From NCBI RefSeq assembly GCF_014655955.1, contig NZ_BNBO01000042.1, positions 1 through 64,000 of the forward strand: DNA of 64,000 nucleotides. The letters run 5' to 3'. Below are positions 1 to 8,268 of this stretch, piece by piece (the stretch's first letter is position 1; every line of letters begins with the position of its first letter). A program made the translations under genes and the position numbers. Below the pieces are notes generated by a model. It saw only the letters and a list, made by a program, of their open reading frames with translations, ran no database searches and was not told the DNA's origin. This DNA comes from Kitasatospora indigofera (lineage in GTDB: Bacteria > Actinomycetota > Actinomycetes > Streptomycetales > Streptomycetaceae).

Positions 1-89
1 ACTCCGAGAGCTACCAGGTCGTCGCCGTGATGCGCCGCGGCGCATGGGTCAGCGGCGGCGACCGCTTCGCCACGGTCACCGCCGGCTGA
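1..89 (+). CDS. 3' end of an unidentified gene (partial)
   Basis: An open frame enters from the left edge and stops at TGA 87-89. The visible tail is about 28 residues and ends in FATVTAG. Codon use is that of a real gene, with G or C in nearly every third position, and it converges on the next gene with only seven bases between the two stop codons. The fragment is too short to assign a family or function. Confidence 0.55.
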   Translation, partial: SESYQVVAVMRRGAWVSGGDRFATVTAG

Positions 90-96
90 GCTCGGC

Positions 97-1044
97 TCAG
101 CCGCTCGGGGAGACCGTGATCTGGTCGACCAGGACAGTGCCCCCGGCCGGGGCGGACACCGTGATCGTGTTCGGCCCGGCCGTCAGCTGCGGCAGGATGT
201 AGGTGCTGTACCAGGACTGCGTCGCGTCGCCGCCCGGCGCGTAGTTCTTGAAGTCCAGCCCGCCGTCGCGGTCCTTGCCGTTGACGTTGACCGTCCCCTT
301 GAGATCGGCGCCCGCGTTGTTGAAGCGCACCAGGAACTTGTAGGTGCCCGCCGCCGGCACGTCGCCCTTCCAGGTCACCGAGGAGCCCGGCTGCAGGGTC
401 AGGTAGCTGCCGTCCGCGGACTTCGCGCCCTTCACGGCGCTGGCCAGCGGGGCGTTCTGGCCCTGGAGCTGCGAGGCGTCCGTGGTGGTCGGCCCGGCCA
501 CGGTGGCGGAGGCGGTCGGCGAGGCGCTCGCCGGGCCGGCCGAGCTGGCGGTCGGGGACGCCGGAGCGCTGCTCTGCCCGCCCTTGGCCTTGGTGTCCCC
601 GGGGTCGCCGGAGGACAGCGCGATGCCGGCGCCGATCGCGATCGCCGCCACGACGGCCACCGCACCGATCACCGCACCCTTGCTGCGCCCGCCGCTCGGC
701 CGCTCCTCGCCCGGCTGCGGGCGGGAGCGCTCGGCGTACCGGTTCTGCTGGGTCGGGAGCTCGCCGTGCGACGGCGGGCCGCCCTGGTACTGCCCCTGCG
801 GGCCGGGCTCCGGCTGCTGGCGGGGCTGCGGCTGCGGCCGGTGACCGGGCTGGCCGTACTGGGTGCGGCCGACCTCGACCGGCCGGTTGTACGAGGTGCG
901 CGGGACGCCCGGCTGCTGACCCTGCTGGCCCTGCTGGGCGGGGGCGCCCTCGGCCGGCCGGTAGAGGTAGCCGAACGGGTCGTCGTCCTGCGGTGCACCG
1001 CTGTCGGTGCCCTCGGGCACTCCGTTGTTGCCGGCGCTCGTCAC
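97..1044 (-). CDS. Membrane-anchored protein with C-terminal CBM6/35-like domain
   Basis: The protein has 315 residues from a GTG at 1042-1044, chosen because a GGGGAG ribosome binding site lies just upstream; a longer in-frame start exists at 1098 but has no such site. Residues 1 to about 120 are rich in Gln, Pro and Gly and should be cytoplasmic. One membrane helix follows at about 123-143, then a Ser/Thr/Ala/Pro linker. The last 110 residues look like a beta-sandwich carbohydrate-binding module (pattern SYLTLQPGSSVTWKG to TVLVDQITVSPSG). The likely role is binding a wall or extracellular polysaccharide from the outer face of the membrane. No catalytic domain is seen. The family assignment rests on fold-like pattern only. 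Confidence 0.75.
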   Translation of the reverse strand: MTSAGNNGVPEGTDSGAPQDDDPFGYLYRPAEGAPAQQGQQGQQPGVPRTSYNRPVEVGRTQYGQPGHRPQPQPRQQPEPGPQGQYQGGPPSHGELPTQQNRYAERSRPQPGEERPSGGRSKGAVIGAVAVVAAIAIGAGIALSSGDPGDTKAKGGQSSAPASPTASSAGPASASPTASATVAGPTTTDASQLQGQNAPLASAVKGAKSADGSYLTLQPGSSVTWKGDVPAAGTYKFLVRFNNAGADLKGTVNVNGKDRDGGLDFKNYAPGGDATQSWYSTYILPQLTAGPNTITVSAPAGGTVLVDQITVSPSG

Positions 1045-1190
1045 GGTGGTCAACTCCCCATCGCAGTGCCCCGCACGGCAGGCACGCCGTACGCGCAAAG
1101 TTGGACGCTCGTACCCGGGAACCCTACCTGCCTCGCGTGACCCGGGGAAAAGCCCCGTCGGGGCGGACGGCGGCGGGGGCGGCGGCGCGC

Positions 1191-3035
1191 TCAGCCCGCC
1201 CTGCGGTGCGAGCGCTCCCCGCGGGCCCCGCGGACGGCGCCGCCTCGGGCCCGCTTCTCGTCGTACATCCGCTCGTCGGCGGTGTGCAGGACCTCTTCGA
1301 TGCTCATCCCGCAGCCCGCCCAGCCGATCCCGAGGCTGACCCCGACCCGCATCGCCCGGCCGTCGATCCGCATCGGCGGGATGATCGCCGTCCGGAGCCG
1401 GTTGGAGAGGTCCTTGGCCTCCTCCCGCCCGATGCCGTCGGCGAGCACCACGAACTCGTCGCCGCCCAGCCGGGCCACCGTGTCACCCTCCCGGACGACC
1501 TGCTGCAGCCGGCGGGCCACCTCGACCAGCACCGCGTCGCCGGCGTTGTGGCCGAACCGGTCGTTGATCGACTTGAAGCCGTCCAGGTCGCAGAAGAGCA
1601 CCGCGAGGCCCTTGTCCCCCGCCGCCGCGGCGCCGGGGCGCAGCGCCCCGCTCCACAGGTCGCCGGAGGACCCCTGGTCGGCCGGCACCACCGCGTGCGC
1701 GTGGTCCGGCGCCACGCCGCGGCCGCCGGCCCGGCCCGCCGCGTGCTCGCCGTGGCCGTGGTGGCCGTGGCTCTCGGGCAGCCCGTAGCCGTGGGCCGGC
1801 GCCGGGCCGGCGCCGAGGCCCTCCAGGCCGTCGAAGGCGGTGTGCGCGCTGTACGAGCCGGCCCCGGCCACCGCGGCGTACCCCGGCTCGATCGCGCCCG
1901 CGCCGCTGTAGGCCACCGCCCCGTGCTGAGCGGCGCCCACCGGGGCCTGCGGCTGGGCGCACAGCCGCCGGCCGAGCCGGGCCTTCAGCTCGGCGCCGTT
2001 GGGCAGGCCGGTCAGCGCGTCGTGGCTGGCCCGGTGGGCCAGCTGGAACTCGTGCCGCTTGCGCTCCTCGATGTCCTCGACGTGGGTCAGCAGGAAGCTC
2101 GGCCCCTCGGCCGCGTCGGCGACCACCGAGTTGCGCAGACAGACCCACTGGTAGCCGCCGTCCCGCCGGGACAGCCGCAGCTCGGCGCGGCCGCTCTCGG
2201 CGCTGGTGCGCTCCAGCAGGCCGCGGTCCTCCGGGTGCACCAGGTCGGCGAAGCTCTGCTGGCGGAGCACCGCGCGCGGGCGGCCGAGCAGCCGGCAGAG
2301 CGCGTCGTTGACCCGGGTCAGCTGGCCCCGGCCGGCGCCGTGCAGTTCGGTGATGGCCATGCCGCTGGGCGCGTACTCGAAGGCCTGCCGGAAGCTCTCC
2401 TCGCTGGCTCTCAGCGCCTGCTGCTCCTTCTCCAGCCGGGCCAGGGCACGCTGCATCTCGGCCCGCAGGCGGGCGTTGCCGATCGCGATGGAGGCCTGCA
2501 GGGAGAACATCTCCAGCGCCTCGCGGGTCCAGGCGCCGGGCCGCTTGCCGCTGCGCGGGCGGTCGACCGACAGCACGCCGAGGAGGTCGCCGCCGGCGCT
2601 GTACATCGGGGCGAGCAGGCCGTCGCTGGGGTGCCAGTCGTTGGTGTAGACGGGCAGCGGGCCGTCGCCGGTCCAGCGCGGGATGTCGCTGCCGACCGCC
2701 CAGCCCCGGTCGTGCGGCAGGAAGCGCAGGGTGCCCCAGTGGTCGCTGACGCCGAGCAGCCGGTCCCAGGACTCCCGGGAGCCGACCTGGCCGAGCAGCA
2801 CGGCCGGACCGCCCAGGGCGCTCTCCTCCAGCTCCCAGACGGCCGCCACCACCAGGTCGCCGTCGGGGCGCACCAGGCTCACCGCGGCCGCGTCGAAGCC
2901 GAGTCCGTGCACCGCGCCCTCGACCACGGCCTGCAAGGTGCCCGCCAGGCTGCGGGCAGCATTGAGGTCCGCCACGACCCGGTGCAAGGTGCGGAGGGTC
3001 GCCAGGCGGACGTACGGCTCCGACTCGGCTTCCAT
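1191..3035 (-). CDS. cdgB: GAF-PAS-GGDEF diguanylate cyclase, CdgB-like
   Basis: The 614-residue protein has a GAF domain at about 20-195, a PAS/PAC domain at about 208-325 and a GGDEF domain at about 330-595. The catalytic GGDEF is intact at 524-528. An RxxD inhibitory I-site (REGD, 515-518) lies exactly five residues before it, so an active, product-inhibited cyclase making c-di-GMP from two GTP is expected. This domain order matches CdgB, a developmental cyclase of Streptomyces coelicolor. An unusual insertion of about 118 Gly/Ala/His-rich residues (about 356-474, including HGHHGHGEH) splits the GGDEF domain between LTGLPN and the first core strand. No EAL or HD-GYP domain is present. The start has a GGGGAG site nearby. 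A palindromic operator-like site lies about 120 bases upstream. Confidence 0.88.
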   Translation of the reverse strand: MEAESEPYVRLATLRTLHRVVADLNAARSLAGTLQAVVEGAVHGLGFDAAAVSLVRPDGDLVVAAVWELEESALGGPAVLLGQVGSRESWDRLLGVSDHWGTLRFLPHDRGWAVGSDIPRWTGDGPLPVYTNDWHPSDGLLAPMYSAGGDLLGVLSVDRPRSGKRPGAWTREALEMFSLQASIAIGNARLRAEMQRALARLEKEQQALRASEESFRQAFEYAPSGMAITELHGAGRGQLTRVNDALCRLLGRPRAVLRQQSFADLVHPEDRGLLERTSAESGRAELRLSRRDGGYQWVCLRNSVVADAAEGPSFLLTHVEDIEERKRHEFQLAHRASHDALTGLPNGAELKARLGRRLCAQPQAPVGAAQHGAVAYSGAGAIEPGYAAVAGAGSYSAHTAFDGLEGLGAGPAPAHGYGLPESHGHHGHGEHAAGRAGGRGVAPDHAHAVVPADQGSSGDLWSGALRPGAAAAGDKGLAVLFCDLDGFKSINDRFGHNAGDAVLVEVARRLQQVVREGDTVARLGGDEFVVLADGIGREEAKDLSNRLRTAIIPPMRIDGRAMRVGVSLGIGWAGCGMSIEEVLHTADERMYDEKRARGGAVRGARGERSHRRAG

Positions 3036-3152
3036 GCGGGGGCTCCCCGGCTGCTTCGGATAGTTCTTGATTGGTTATCGTCCGATTGCCAGAAGAACTG
3101 AATCACAGGGAGCACAACGATCGGCACTCTCGATCAGCAATAGGCGCCCACT

Positions 3153-3168
3153 TGTGACCCAAATCACA
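3153..3168. promoter_or_regulatory. Palindromic TGTGA-N6-TCACA site upstream of cdgB
   Basis: The sequence TGTGACCCAAATCACA lies 118 bases upstream of the cyclase start. Its arms are perfect inverted repeats with six bases between. The form is that of a CRP/FNR-family site. The GTGA and TCAC half-sites also fit the published BldD box, and BldD is known to control cdgB in S. coelicolor. Which protein binds cannot be told from sequence. Confidence 0.5.
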
Positions 3169-3435
3169 CGATAGTTATGCACCCTTATTCAGTTCATCCG
3201 TCCAATAACCGGACATATCGCTACATCGCGACCTTTCGCGACCTTTCAGATGGTCGGTCGCCCCGGCCGGCTCCTGAAGCCTCCCCGCGTCCGGCAGGCC
3301 CTGCTGTTCACCCCTGGGGGTGAACGGGCCGCCCCGCCGGTCCCCGCTCCGCCTCCTCCCGGGGCGGCCCGGCCCGATGGTCCTACGACCAGGGCCCGAT
3401 GCCGCTCCGGCCGGCCGGCGGCTACCGTGCGGTAC

Positions 3436-3972
3436 GTGTACTCGTCCCCGCAGCCCGCAGCTGCCCCCCTCGCGACGCCCGACGAGTTCCGGGCCGCCCT
3501 GTCCCAGCTCGCCGCCGGCGTGACGCTGGTGACCGTCCACGACCCCGAGGAAGGGGCGAACGGCGAGGACGTCGGCATGACCGCGACGTCGTTCCTCTCC
3601 GTGTCCCTGGAACCGCCGCTCGTGCTGATCTCGGTCCGCGAGGACTCCCGGATGGACGAGGTGCTCTCCCGGGTCGACACCTGGGCCGTCTCGCTGCTCG
3701 GCGAGGAGCACAAGGCCCTCGGCTCGCGCTTCGCCATGAAGGGCCGGCTCAGCGACCGGCTGCTGTTCGCGGACACCCCGCACCGGCGCGGCCCGCTCAG
3801 CGGCGCGCCGCTGATCGACCGGGCGCTGGCCACCGTCGAGTGCCGCACCGAGCAGCGGATAGCCGCCGGCGACCACACCCTGCTGCTCGGCCGGGTGCTG
3901 GAGGCCCGGGTGCCCGACCCCGGCGGCAACCCGCTGCTGTACTTCCGCGGCGGCTACCGCCGGCTCGGCTGA
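3436..3972 (+). CDS. Flavin reductase family protein (FMN-binding)
   Basis: This is a 178-residue protein of the flavin reductase-like, FMN-binding split-barrel family. Typical segments are AALSQLAAGVTLVTV, GMTATSFLSVSLEPPLVLISV and a C-terminal PLLYFRGGYRRL. Members reduce free flavin with NAD(P)H and pass it to a two-component monooxygenase, or act as small flavoprotein reductases; no partner oxygenase lies nearby. I chose GTG 3436. GTG 3427 is an in-frame alternative, and the longer frame back to 3250 has poor coding character. No good ribosome binding site precedes either start. It faces away from cdgB across a gap of about 400 bases. Confidence 0.8.
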   Translation: MYSSPQPAAAPLATPDEFRAALSQLAAGVTLVTVHDPEEGANGEDVGMTATSFLSVSLEPPLVLISVREDSRMDEVLSRVDTWAVSLLGEEHKALGSRFAMKGRLSDRLLFADTPHRRGPLSGAPLIDRALATVECRTEQRIAAGDHTLLLGRVLEARVPDPGGNPLLYFRGGYRRLG

Positions 3973-4012
3973 GACCCGCGCCGCGGGCACGACCGCAGGT
4001 CGGCGTCGCGCC

Positions 4013-4066
4013 GGCCGTCGGTACGGCCGTCGGTACGGCCGTCGGTACGGCCGTCGGTACGGCCGG
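4013..4066. repeat. Tandem 12-bp repeat, four copies plus a partial
   Basis: The unit GGCCGTCGGTAC occurs four times without a mismatch at 4013-4060, followed by a partial GGCCGG. It lies between the stops of two convergent genes and has no coding role. It may vary in copy number between strains. Confidence 0.9.
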
Positions 4067-4085
4067 TGATCGGTACCGCGCGGCC

Positions 4086-4517
4086 CTAATCGCCGCGCTG
4101 CAGCCGCCGGCCCTGCTTCAGCTCGGAGCGGTGCCGCTTGTTGAACAGCCGCCGCTCGACCATGCCCTTGCTGGGCTTCGTCGCCCGCCGGGTCTTCGGC
4201 GGCGGGGCGGTGGCCTCCCCCAGCAGCGAGGCCAGCCGGGCGGCCGCGACCTCGCGGTTGCGCCACTGCGAACGGTGCTCGGAGGCCTTCACCACCAGCA
4301 CCCGGCCGTCCACCAGCCGGCTGGCGAGCCGCTCCAGGGCGCGCTGCTTCCAGACCTCGGGCAGGGCCGCCGAGGCCGCCAGGTCGTAGCGCAGCTCGAC
4401 CTGGGTGTCCGAGGTGTTGACGTGCTGTCCGCCGGGACCGGAGGAACGGGAGAAGCGCCAGACGAGCTCGGCGTCGGGGACGACCACCGATCCCCGTACG
4501 CGAATGGGCTCAGGCAT
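4086..4517 (-). CDS. arfB: ArfB/YaeJ-type peptidyl-tRNA hydrolase
   Basis: This 143-residue protein belongs to the class I release factor-like family. It has the catalytic GGQ motif (SRSSGPGGQHVNTSDTQV, near residue 28) and a basic C-terminal tail (KRHRSELKQGRRLQRG) of the kind ArfB uses to enter the mRNA channel of stalled ribosomes. It should hydrolyse peptidyl-tRNA on non-stop ribosomes as a backup to trans-translation. It lacks the codon-recognition domains of RF1/RF2, and its length is normal for ArfB. ATG 4515-4517 is preferred because homology begins at MPEPIRV, although the frame is open further upstream. Confidence 0.87.
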   Translation of the reverse strand: MPEPIRVRGSVVVPDAELVWRFSRSSGPGGQHVNTSDTQVELRYDLAASAALPEVWKQRALERLASRLVDGRVLVVKASEHRSQWRNREVAAARLASLLGEATAPPPKTRRATKPSKGMVERRLFNKRHRSELKQGRRLQRGD

Positions 4518-4653
4518 GGCCCCATCATCCCGCGCCCGGCGGCCCGGGGTCACCCGGTTATCCGGCCGGACCGGACCGCCCCGCCCGGCGCCGGACGATC
4601 CCGGGCCCGGCCCGCCGGCCACCGGTTATCCACAGCCGTCCGCAGCCCCGACA

Positions 4654-5151
4654 ATGGCGTACGTGATCGAGCTCGGCTACTCCCTGTCCAACCGCTTCCC
4701 CGACCCCCCGCAGACGGACTACCGCAACGCCTCCGTGCGCACCCTGCGGTACGACCTGTTCTGCGGCGACGTCTTCCTCGACGCCGACGACGGGGAGTTG
4801 TCCACAGCCTGGGGATGGGTGCCGGTGCTCGACTTCGCCTGGGCGCTCTGCGACATCGCCGAGGAGCTGGACCGCGATCCGGACGGCAACCGGGCCGCCC
4901 GGGTGCAGACCGCCGACCTGGACTTCACCCAGAACACCGAGCTGCTGCGGTTCGCCCGCCGCTTCAACTGGGTGGAGGTCGGCGCGACCTGGCTGCCCGA
5001 CGAGCCGCCGGTGGTGGTCCGGCACTCCGAGCTCCGCCGCGAGGCCCGGGATTTCCTCCAGGACACCCTGGCCGACCTCTTCGACATGCACCCCGAACTG
5101 GCCGACAATCCGAACATCTGGACCGTCCAGGGGCGCTTCCCGCGGATCTGA
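4654..5151 (+). CDS. Conserved hypothetical protein, 165 aa
   Basis: The protein starts MAYVIELGYSLSNRFPDPPQ and has no signal peptide, membrane segment or motif I can name. It is acidic and rich in aromatic residues (DFAWALCDIAEEL, RRFNWVEVGATWLP), so it is probably a soluble cytoplasmic protein. ATG 4654 is used; GTG 4663 is an in-frame alternative. It stands between the divergent arfB gene and terD. Codon use is typical of a real gene. Function unknown. Confidence 0.75.
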   Translation: MAYVIELGYSLSNRFPDPPQTDYRNASVRTLRYDLFCGDVFLDADDGELSTAWGWVPVLDFAWALCDIAEELDRDPDGNRAARVQTADLDFTQNTELLRFARRFNWVEVGATWLPDEPPVVVRHSELRREARDFLQDTLADLFDMHPELADNPNIWTVQGRFPRI

Positions 5152-5349
5152 GGAGATCCGCCCGGACACGAAGGAAATCACCCGGACGAACCGGCGGCCG
5201 GCCGGCCCGACGGGCCGCGGACACCGGTGATTGATCTGCCCATTGCTCAAACTTCATTCGACCAAAAGAATTGAGAAGCCCGGCTGCGGAACCAAGCCCC
5301 GCTACTCTCGCGTTATCTCCGGCAAAGCAACGAAGGGACAGCAATCACC

Positions 5350-5925
5350 ATGCCAGTGAGCCTCTCCAAGGGTGGCAACGTCTCGCTGACCAAGGAGGCC
5401 CCCGGCCTGTCCGCGGTCACCGTCGGCCTCGGCTGGGACGTCCGGACCACGACCGGCGCGGAATTCGACCTCGACGCCAGCGCGATCGTGCTGAACGCGG
5501 ACGGCAAGGTCCTGTCCAACAGCCACTTCGTGTTCTTCAACAACACCAGCACCCCGGACAGCACCGTGGTGCACACCGGTGACAACCGCACCGGCGAGGG
5601 CGCCGGCGACGACGAGGCGATCAACGTCAACCTCGCGGGCCTGCCCGCCGAGGCCGCGAAGATCACCTTCCCGGTCTCGATCTACGACGCGGTGGCCCGC
5701 TCGCAGAGCTTCGGCCAGGTCCGCAACGCCTACATCCGCGTGCTGAACGCGGCCGGCGGAGCCGAGATCGCCCGCTACGACCTCTCCGAGGACGCGGCCA
5801 CCGAGACCGCCATGATCTTCGGCGAGCTCTACCGCAACGGCGCCGAGTGGAAGTTCCGCGCCGTCGGCCAGGGCTACGCCTCCGGCCTGGCCGGGATCGC
5901 CCAGGACTTCGGCGTCCAGCTCTGA
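5350..5925 (+). CDS. terD: TerD-family tellurium resistance/stress protein
   Basis: This 191-residue protein has a complete TerD domain: MPVSLSKGGNVSLTKEAPGL at the start, then GLGWDVR, FDLDASAIVLNADGKV, the acidic loop GEGAGDDEAINVNL, and EIARYDLSEDAATETAMIFGELYR. The conserved acidic residues bind calcium in characterised members. Streptomycetes carry several TerD paralogues linked to stress and development, so the gene need not confer tellurite resistance. A GAAGGGA site precedes the ATG. A TACTCT box upstream is a plausible -10. The gene ends just before a strong bidirectional terminator. Confidence 0.92.
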   Translation: MPVSLSKGGNVSLTKEAPGLSAVTVGLGWDVRTTTGAEFDLDASAIVLNADGKVLSNSHFVFFNNTSTPDSTVVHTGDNRTGEGAGDDEAINVNLAGLPAEAAKITFPVSIYDAVARSQSFGQVRNAYIRVLNAAGGAEIARYDLSEDAATETAMIFGELYRNGAEWKFRAVGQGYASGLAGIAQDFGVQL

Positions 5926-5940
5926 CCGAGCCGGGACCAT

Positions 5941-5985
5941 GACGCCGGAGGCCCGGCCCCCCGAGGGGGCCGGGCCTCCGGCGTC
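5941..5985. terminator. Bidirectional terminator between terD and the next gene
   Basis: A perfect inverted repeat of about 20 bp per arm with a 4-5 base loop sits 15 bases after the terD stop and 15 bases before the end of the convergent gene. It can serve both strands. Confidence 0.85.
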
Positions 5986-6000
5986 TTCGCGTGCCCGCGC

Positions 6001-7302
6001 TCAGCGACTGGCGCGCAGCTCGGGCAGCTCGATGTACTCCGTCTCGTCCTCGGCCGACAGGTCGACCACCCCGGGCCGGCGCCCGTCCGCGGCCTGCTGT
6101 CCCGTCCCGGCCGGCGCCGCCGTCCCCGGGGCCGCCGTCTCCTCGGCGGCCGGGGCGGCCGTGCCGTCGGCGGCGGACGTCCCGTCGGCCCCGGCGCCGG
6201 CCACCGGCCGGGGGCCGAAGCCGGCGCCCGCGGCGATCGCCTCGTCGCCCAGCACGTCCGCCAGGTCGGTCCGGTCGCCCAGCTCCGAGACGCTGCCCAC
6301 GGCCGGCGCCGGGGCCGCCGCGCGGACGGCGGCGCCGCCGCGGCCGAAGAAGCTGAAGTTCTGGCCGCGGCCGGCCCCGGCCTGCGGGGTGCGCGGCCGC
6401 TGGCGCTCGGCACGGACGACCGCGGTGGCCGGCGCGCCGCCCAACTGCTCCACGGTGGCGGTGAGCACCGGCCGGACGGGGGCCGCGCCGACCGCCCGGG
6501 CGCCCGTGGCGGGCCGCTCGGCGGCCGGGGCGGCCGGGGCCTCCCCCGGGCCCCGCTCGGGCTGCACGGCGGGCACAGCGGCCCCCGGGACGGGCTGCGC
6601 GGGCACCACCGGCGCGGGCGCCGGGACCGCGGCGGCCGCCGCGGCGGCGACCGTACGGGCCAGCGAGGGGGCGGGCACGGCCGGCGTGGGCGCGGGCGCG
6701 GCCGGCAGGCTGCGCGCCCGCAGCACGGGCCGGGCCCGCTCCGCGCGCTCGCGCTGGGCCTCCGCGGCCGCCGCCCGGCGCTCCAGGTGCCGCAGGACGG
6801 ACGCCGCACGGACGTAGGCGGCCAGGCTGGCCGGGTACTTGGGGCGCGCCGCGGCCAGCGCCCGCTGGGTCGCCTCGGCCTCCTTGAGGGCCTGCTCGGC
6901 GACGGCCACCGCGCGCTCGCGCAGCAGCCGGGCGATCTCGGTCTCGGCCTTGGCCAGCCGGGACTTCTCCGCCGTCAGCCGGCGCCCGAAGCGGGTGGCC
7001 CGCTCCTCGGCGACCTCGGCCGCGTACTCGGTCTCGGCGAGCTGCTCCTCGAACCGCTCCTCCGCCCGCATTCTCTGGGCGGCGGCCACGTCGGCGGCGG
7101 CCCGGGCCGCGCGGTCGCGCTGGCGCAGCAGGAGCGCGATCCCCAGGGCGGCGAGCACGGCGGCCACGCCCACCGACCTGACCAGGAGCGGGTCCTGACT
7201 GAATACCAGTGCGGTCACGGCGGCCACGACGAGAACGGCGGCGGCGGTGGGGGGAACGGCCCGGCCGAGGACGGAGGAATGACGATGACGTCCGCGAGAC
7301 AT
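6001..7302 (-). CDS. Membrane-anchored coiled-coil protein, unknown function
   Basis: The 433-residue protein begins with two hydrophobic helices (about 16-35 and 42-60). A long charged coiled coil follows at about 61-200, rich in Ala, Glu and Arg with repeats like AEERFEEQLAETEYAAEVAEER. The second half is a low-complexity Pro/Ala/Val region ending in DETEYIELPELRASR. This suggests a cytoplasmic coiled coil on a membrane hairpin, perhaps a scaffold in cell envelope or polar growth, but that role is inferred from architecture alone. No enzymatic motif is seen. It ends at the terminator shared with terD. Confidence 0.75.
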   Translation of the reverse strand: MSRGRHRHSSVLGRAVPPTAAAVLVVAAVTALVFSQDPLLVRSVGVAAVLAALGIALLLRQRDRAARAAADVAAAQRMRAEERFEEQLAETEYAAEVAEERATRFGRRLTAEKSRLAKAETEIARLLRERAVAVAEQALKEAEATQRALAAARPKYPASLAAYVRAASVLRHLERRAAAAEAQRERAERARPVLRARSLPAAPAPTPAVPAPSLARTVAAAAAAAVPAPAPVVPAQPVPGAAVPAVQPERGPGEAPAAPAAERPATGARAVGAAPVRPVLTATVEQLGGAPATAVVRAERQRPRTPQAGAGRGQNFSFFGRGGAAVRAAAPAPAVGSVSELGDRTDLADVLGDEAIAAGAGFGPRPVAGAGADGTSAADGTAAPAAEETAAPGTAAPAGTGQQAADGRRPGVVDLSAEDETEYIELPELRASR

Positions 7303-7521
7303 GCCAAGAAACTAGCGTGCGAATTGGGGCCGTGTCAGCCCAGGGTGCCGTTAACGGCGGCACGGGTCTCCGACCGGACCGCGCGGGCGCCGGGCCGGCC
7401 ACCCGGCGGGGCGGCGCCGGGCCACCGGACGAGGCAGCGCCGGGGCAGCGTGCGGGGCGTGCTCGGGACAGCGGCGGAGCGGTCCGCGGGGCGCCGCCGG
7501 CGGGGCCGGGACCGGCCCCCG

Positions 7522-8010
7522 TCAGCGGGGCTGAGCGGCCCGGGTGGTCGGGTCGTCGTGGTCCTCGGGCAGCTTGCAGATGTGCTGCAGCCAGAGCGCG
7601 GCCGCCATCACGGCCACCCCGGCGAGCACCGCGAAGCCCGCCGTGACGGCCTGGCCCCGGCGGGCCGCGACGTCCAGCTCGGTCAGCAGCTCGATGCCCA
7701 TCCCGGCGTAGATCCCCGTCACCACGGCCGAGACCAGCGCGCTCGCCTGCCCCAGGACCAGGGCCCGGGCGGCGCCCAGCGGGTCGACGCCCTTGGCGCC
7801 GGGCTGCCGCTCGCGGGCCGCCTTCAGCCGGGAGCGCAGCGAGAAGGCGGTGGCCAGCAGCACCACCGCGACCGCCGCCAGGACGAGGGGCGCCGCCGCG
7901 GGCACGCCGGGCAGGGTGTCCAACGAGGCCCACAGCCTGGCACCGGCCCAGGACAGCGCCGTCGTGACGGCGGTGATGGCGGCCAGCAGACGGATGCGGA
8001 GCAGCTTCAC
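7522..8010 (-). CDS. DUF3180 family membrane protein
   Basis: The 162-residue protein begins VKLLRIRLLAAITAVTTALSW and has four predicted membrane helices, the last being FAVLAGVAVMAAALWLQHICKLP. The pattern and the position directly downstream of the folate genes fit DUF3180, a family of unknown function found next to folK in actinobacteria. GTG 8008-8010 is chosen because a GGAAGGA site lies about 12 bases upstream; the frame is open further up but without coding character. It is the last gene of the folP-to-folK run. Confidence 0.8.
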   Translation of the reverse strand: MKLLRIRLLAAITAVTTALSWAGARLWASLDTLPGVPAAAPLVLAAVAVVLLATAFSLRSRLKAARERQPGAKGVDPLGAARALVLGQASALVSAVVTGIYAGMGIELLTELDVAARRGQAVTAGFAVLAGVAVMAAALWLQHICKLPEDHDDPTTRAAQPR

Positions 8011-8268
8011 TCGGAGGAGGTCCTTCCCGGATGCCGGAGAGAGGGCTGCCGCACCGGGGGGGGCGCGGCGGCGGCGCCAGGCCACCGTATCGGGCCCGGC
8101 CGTGCGGACACCTACTCGTACGGCCGGGAGCCCCCTCTAGTTCCTGCCGGGGCTCCCGGCGGGGCTCCCGGCGGGATTCCGCCCGAGCTCCCGCCGGGCC
8201 GGGGCCGCCGCCGGGGCGTCCCGGTCCGGCCGGGCGGACGCCTGCCCGCCCGGCCGGACGGGAGGGTC

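Noticed and set aside
993..3101. 702-codon open frame opposite the cyclase gene
   Set aside because: It is the antisense shadow of a high-GC gene. The cyclase frame has complete GAF, PAS and GGDEF domains, while this frame is rich in Arg, Ala, Gly and Val with no domain.
4013..4066. Repeat array as a CRISPR
   Set aside because: The units are directly adjacent with no spacers, and no cas gene is in the window.
3399..5234. 611-codon plus-strand open frame
   Set aside because: It runs through flavin reductase, arfB and the 165-aa gene out of frame and includes the translated 12-bp repeat.
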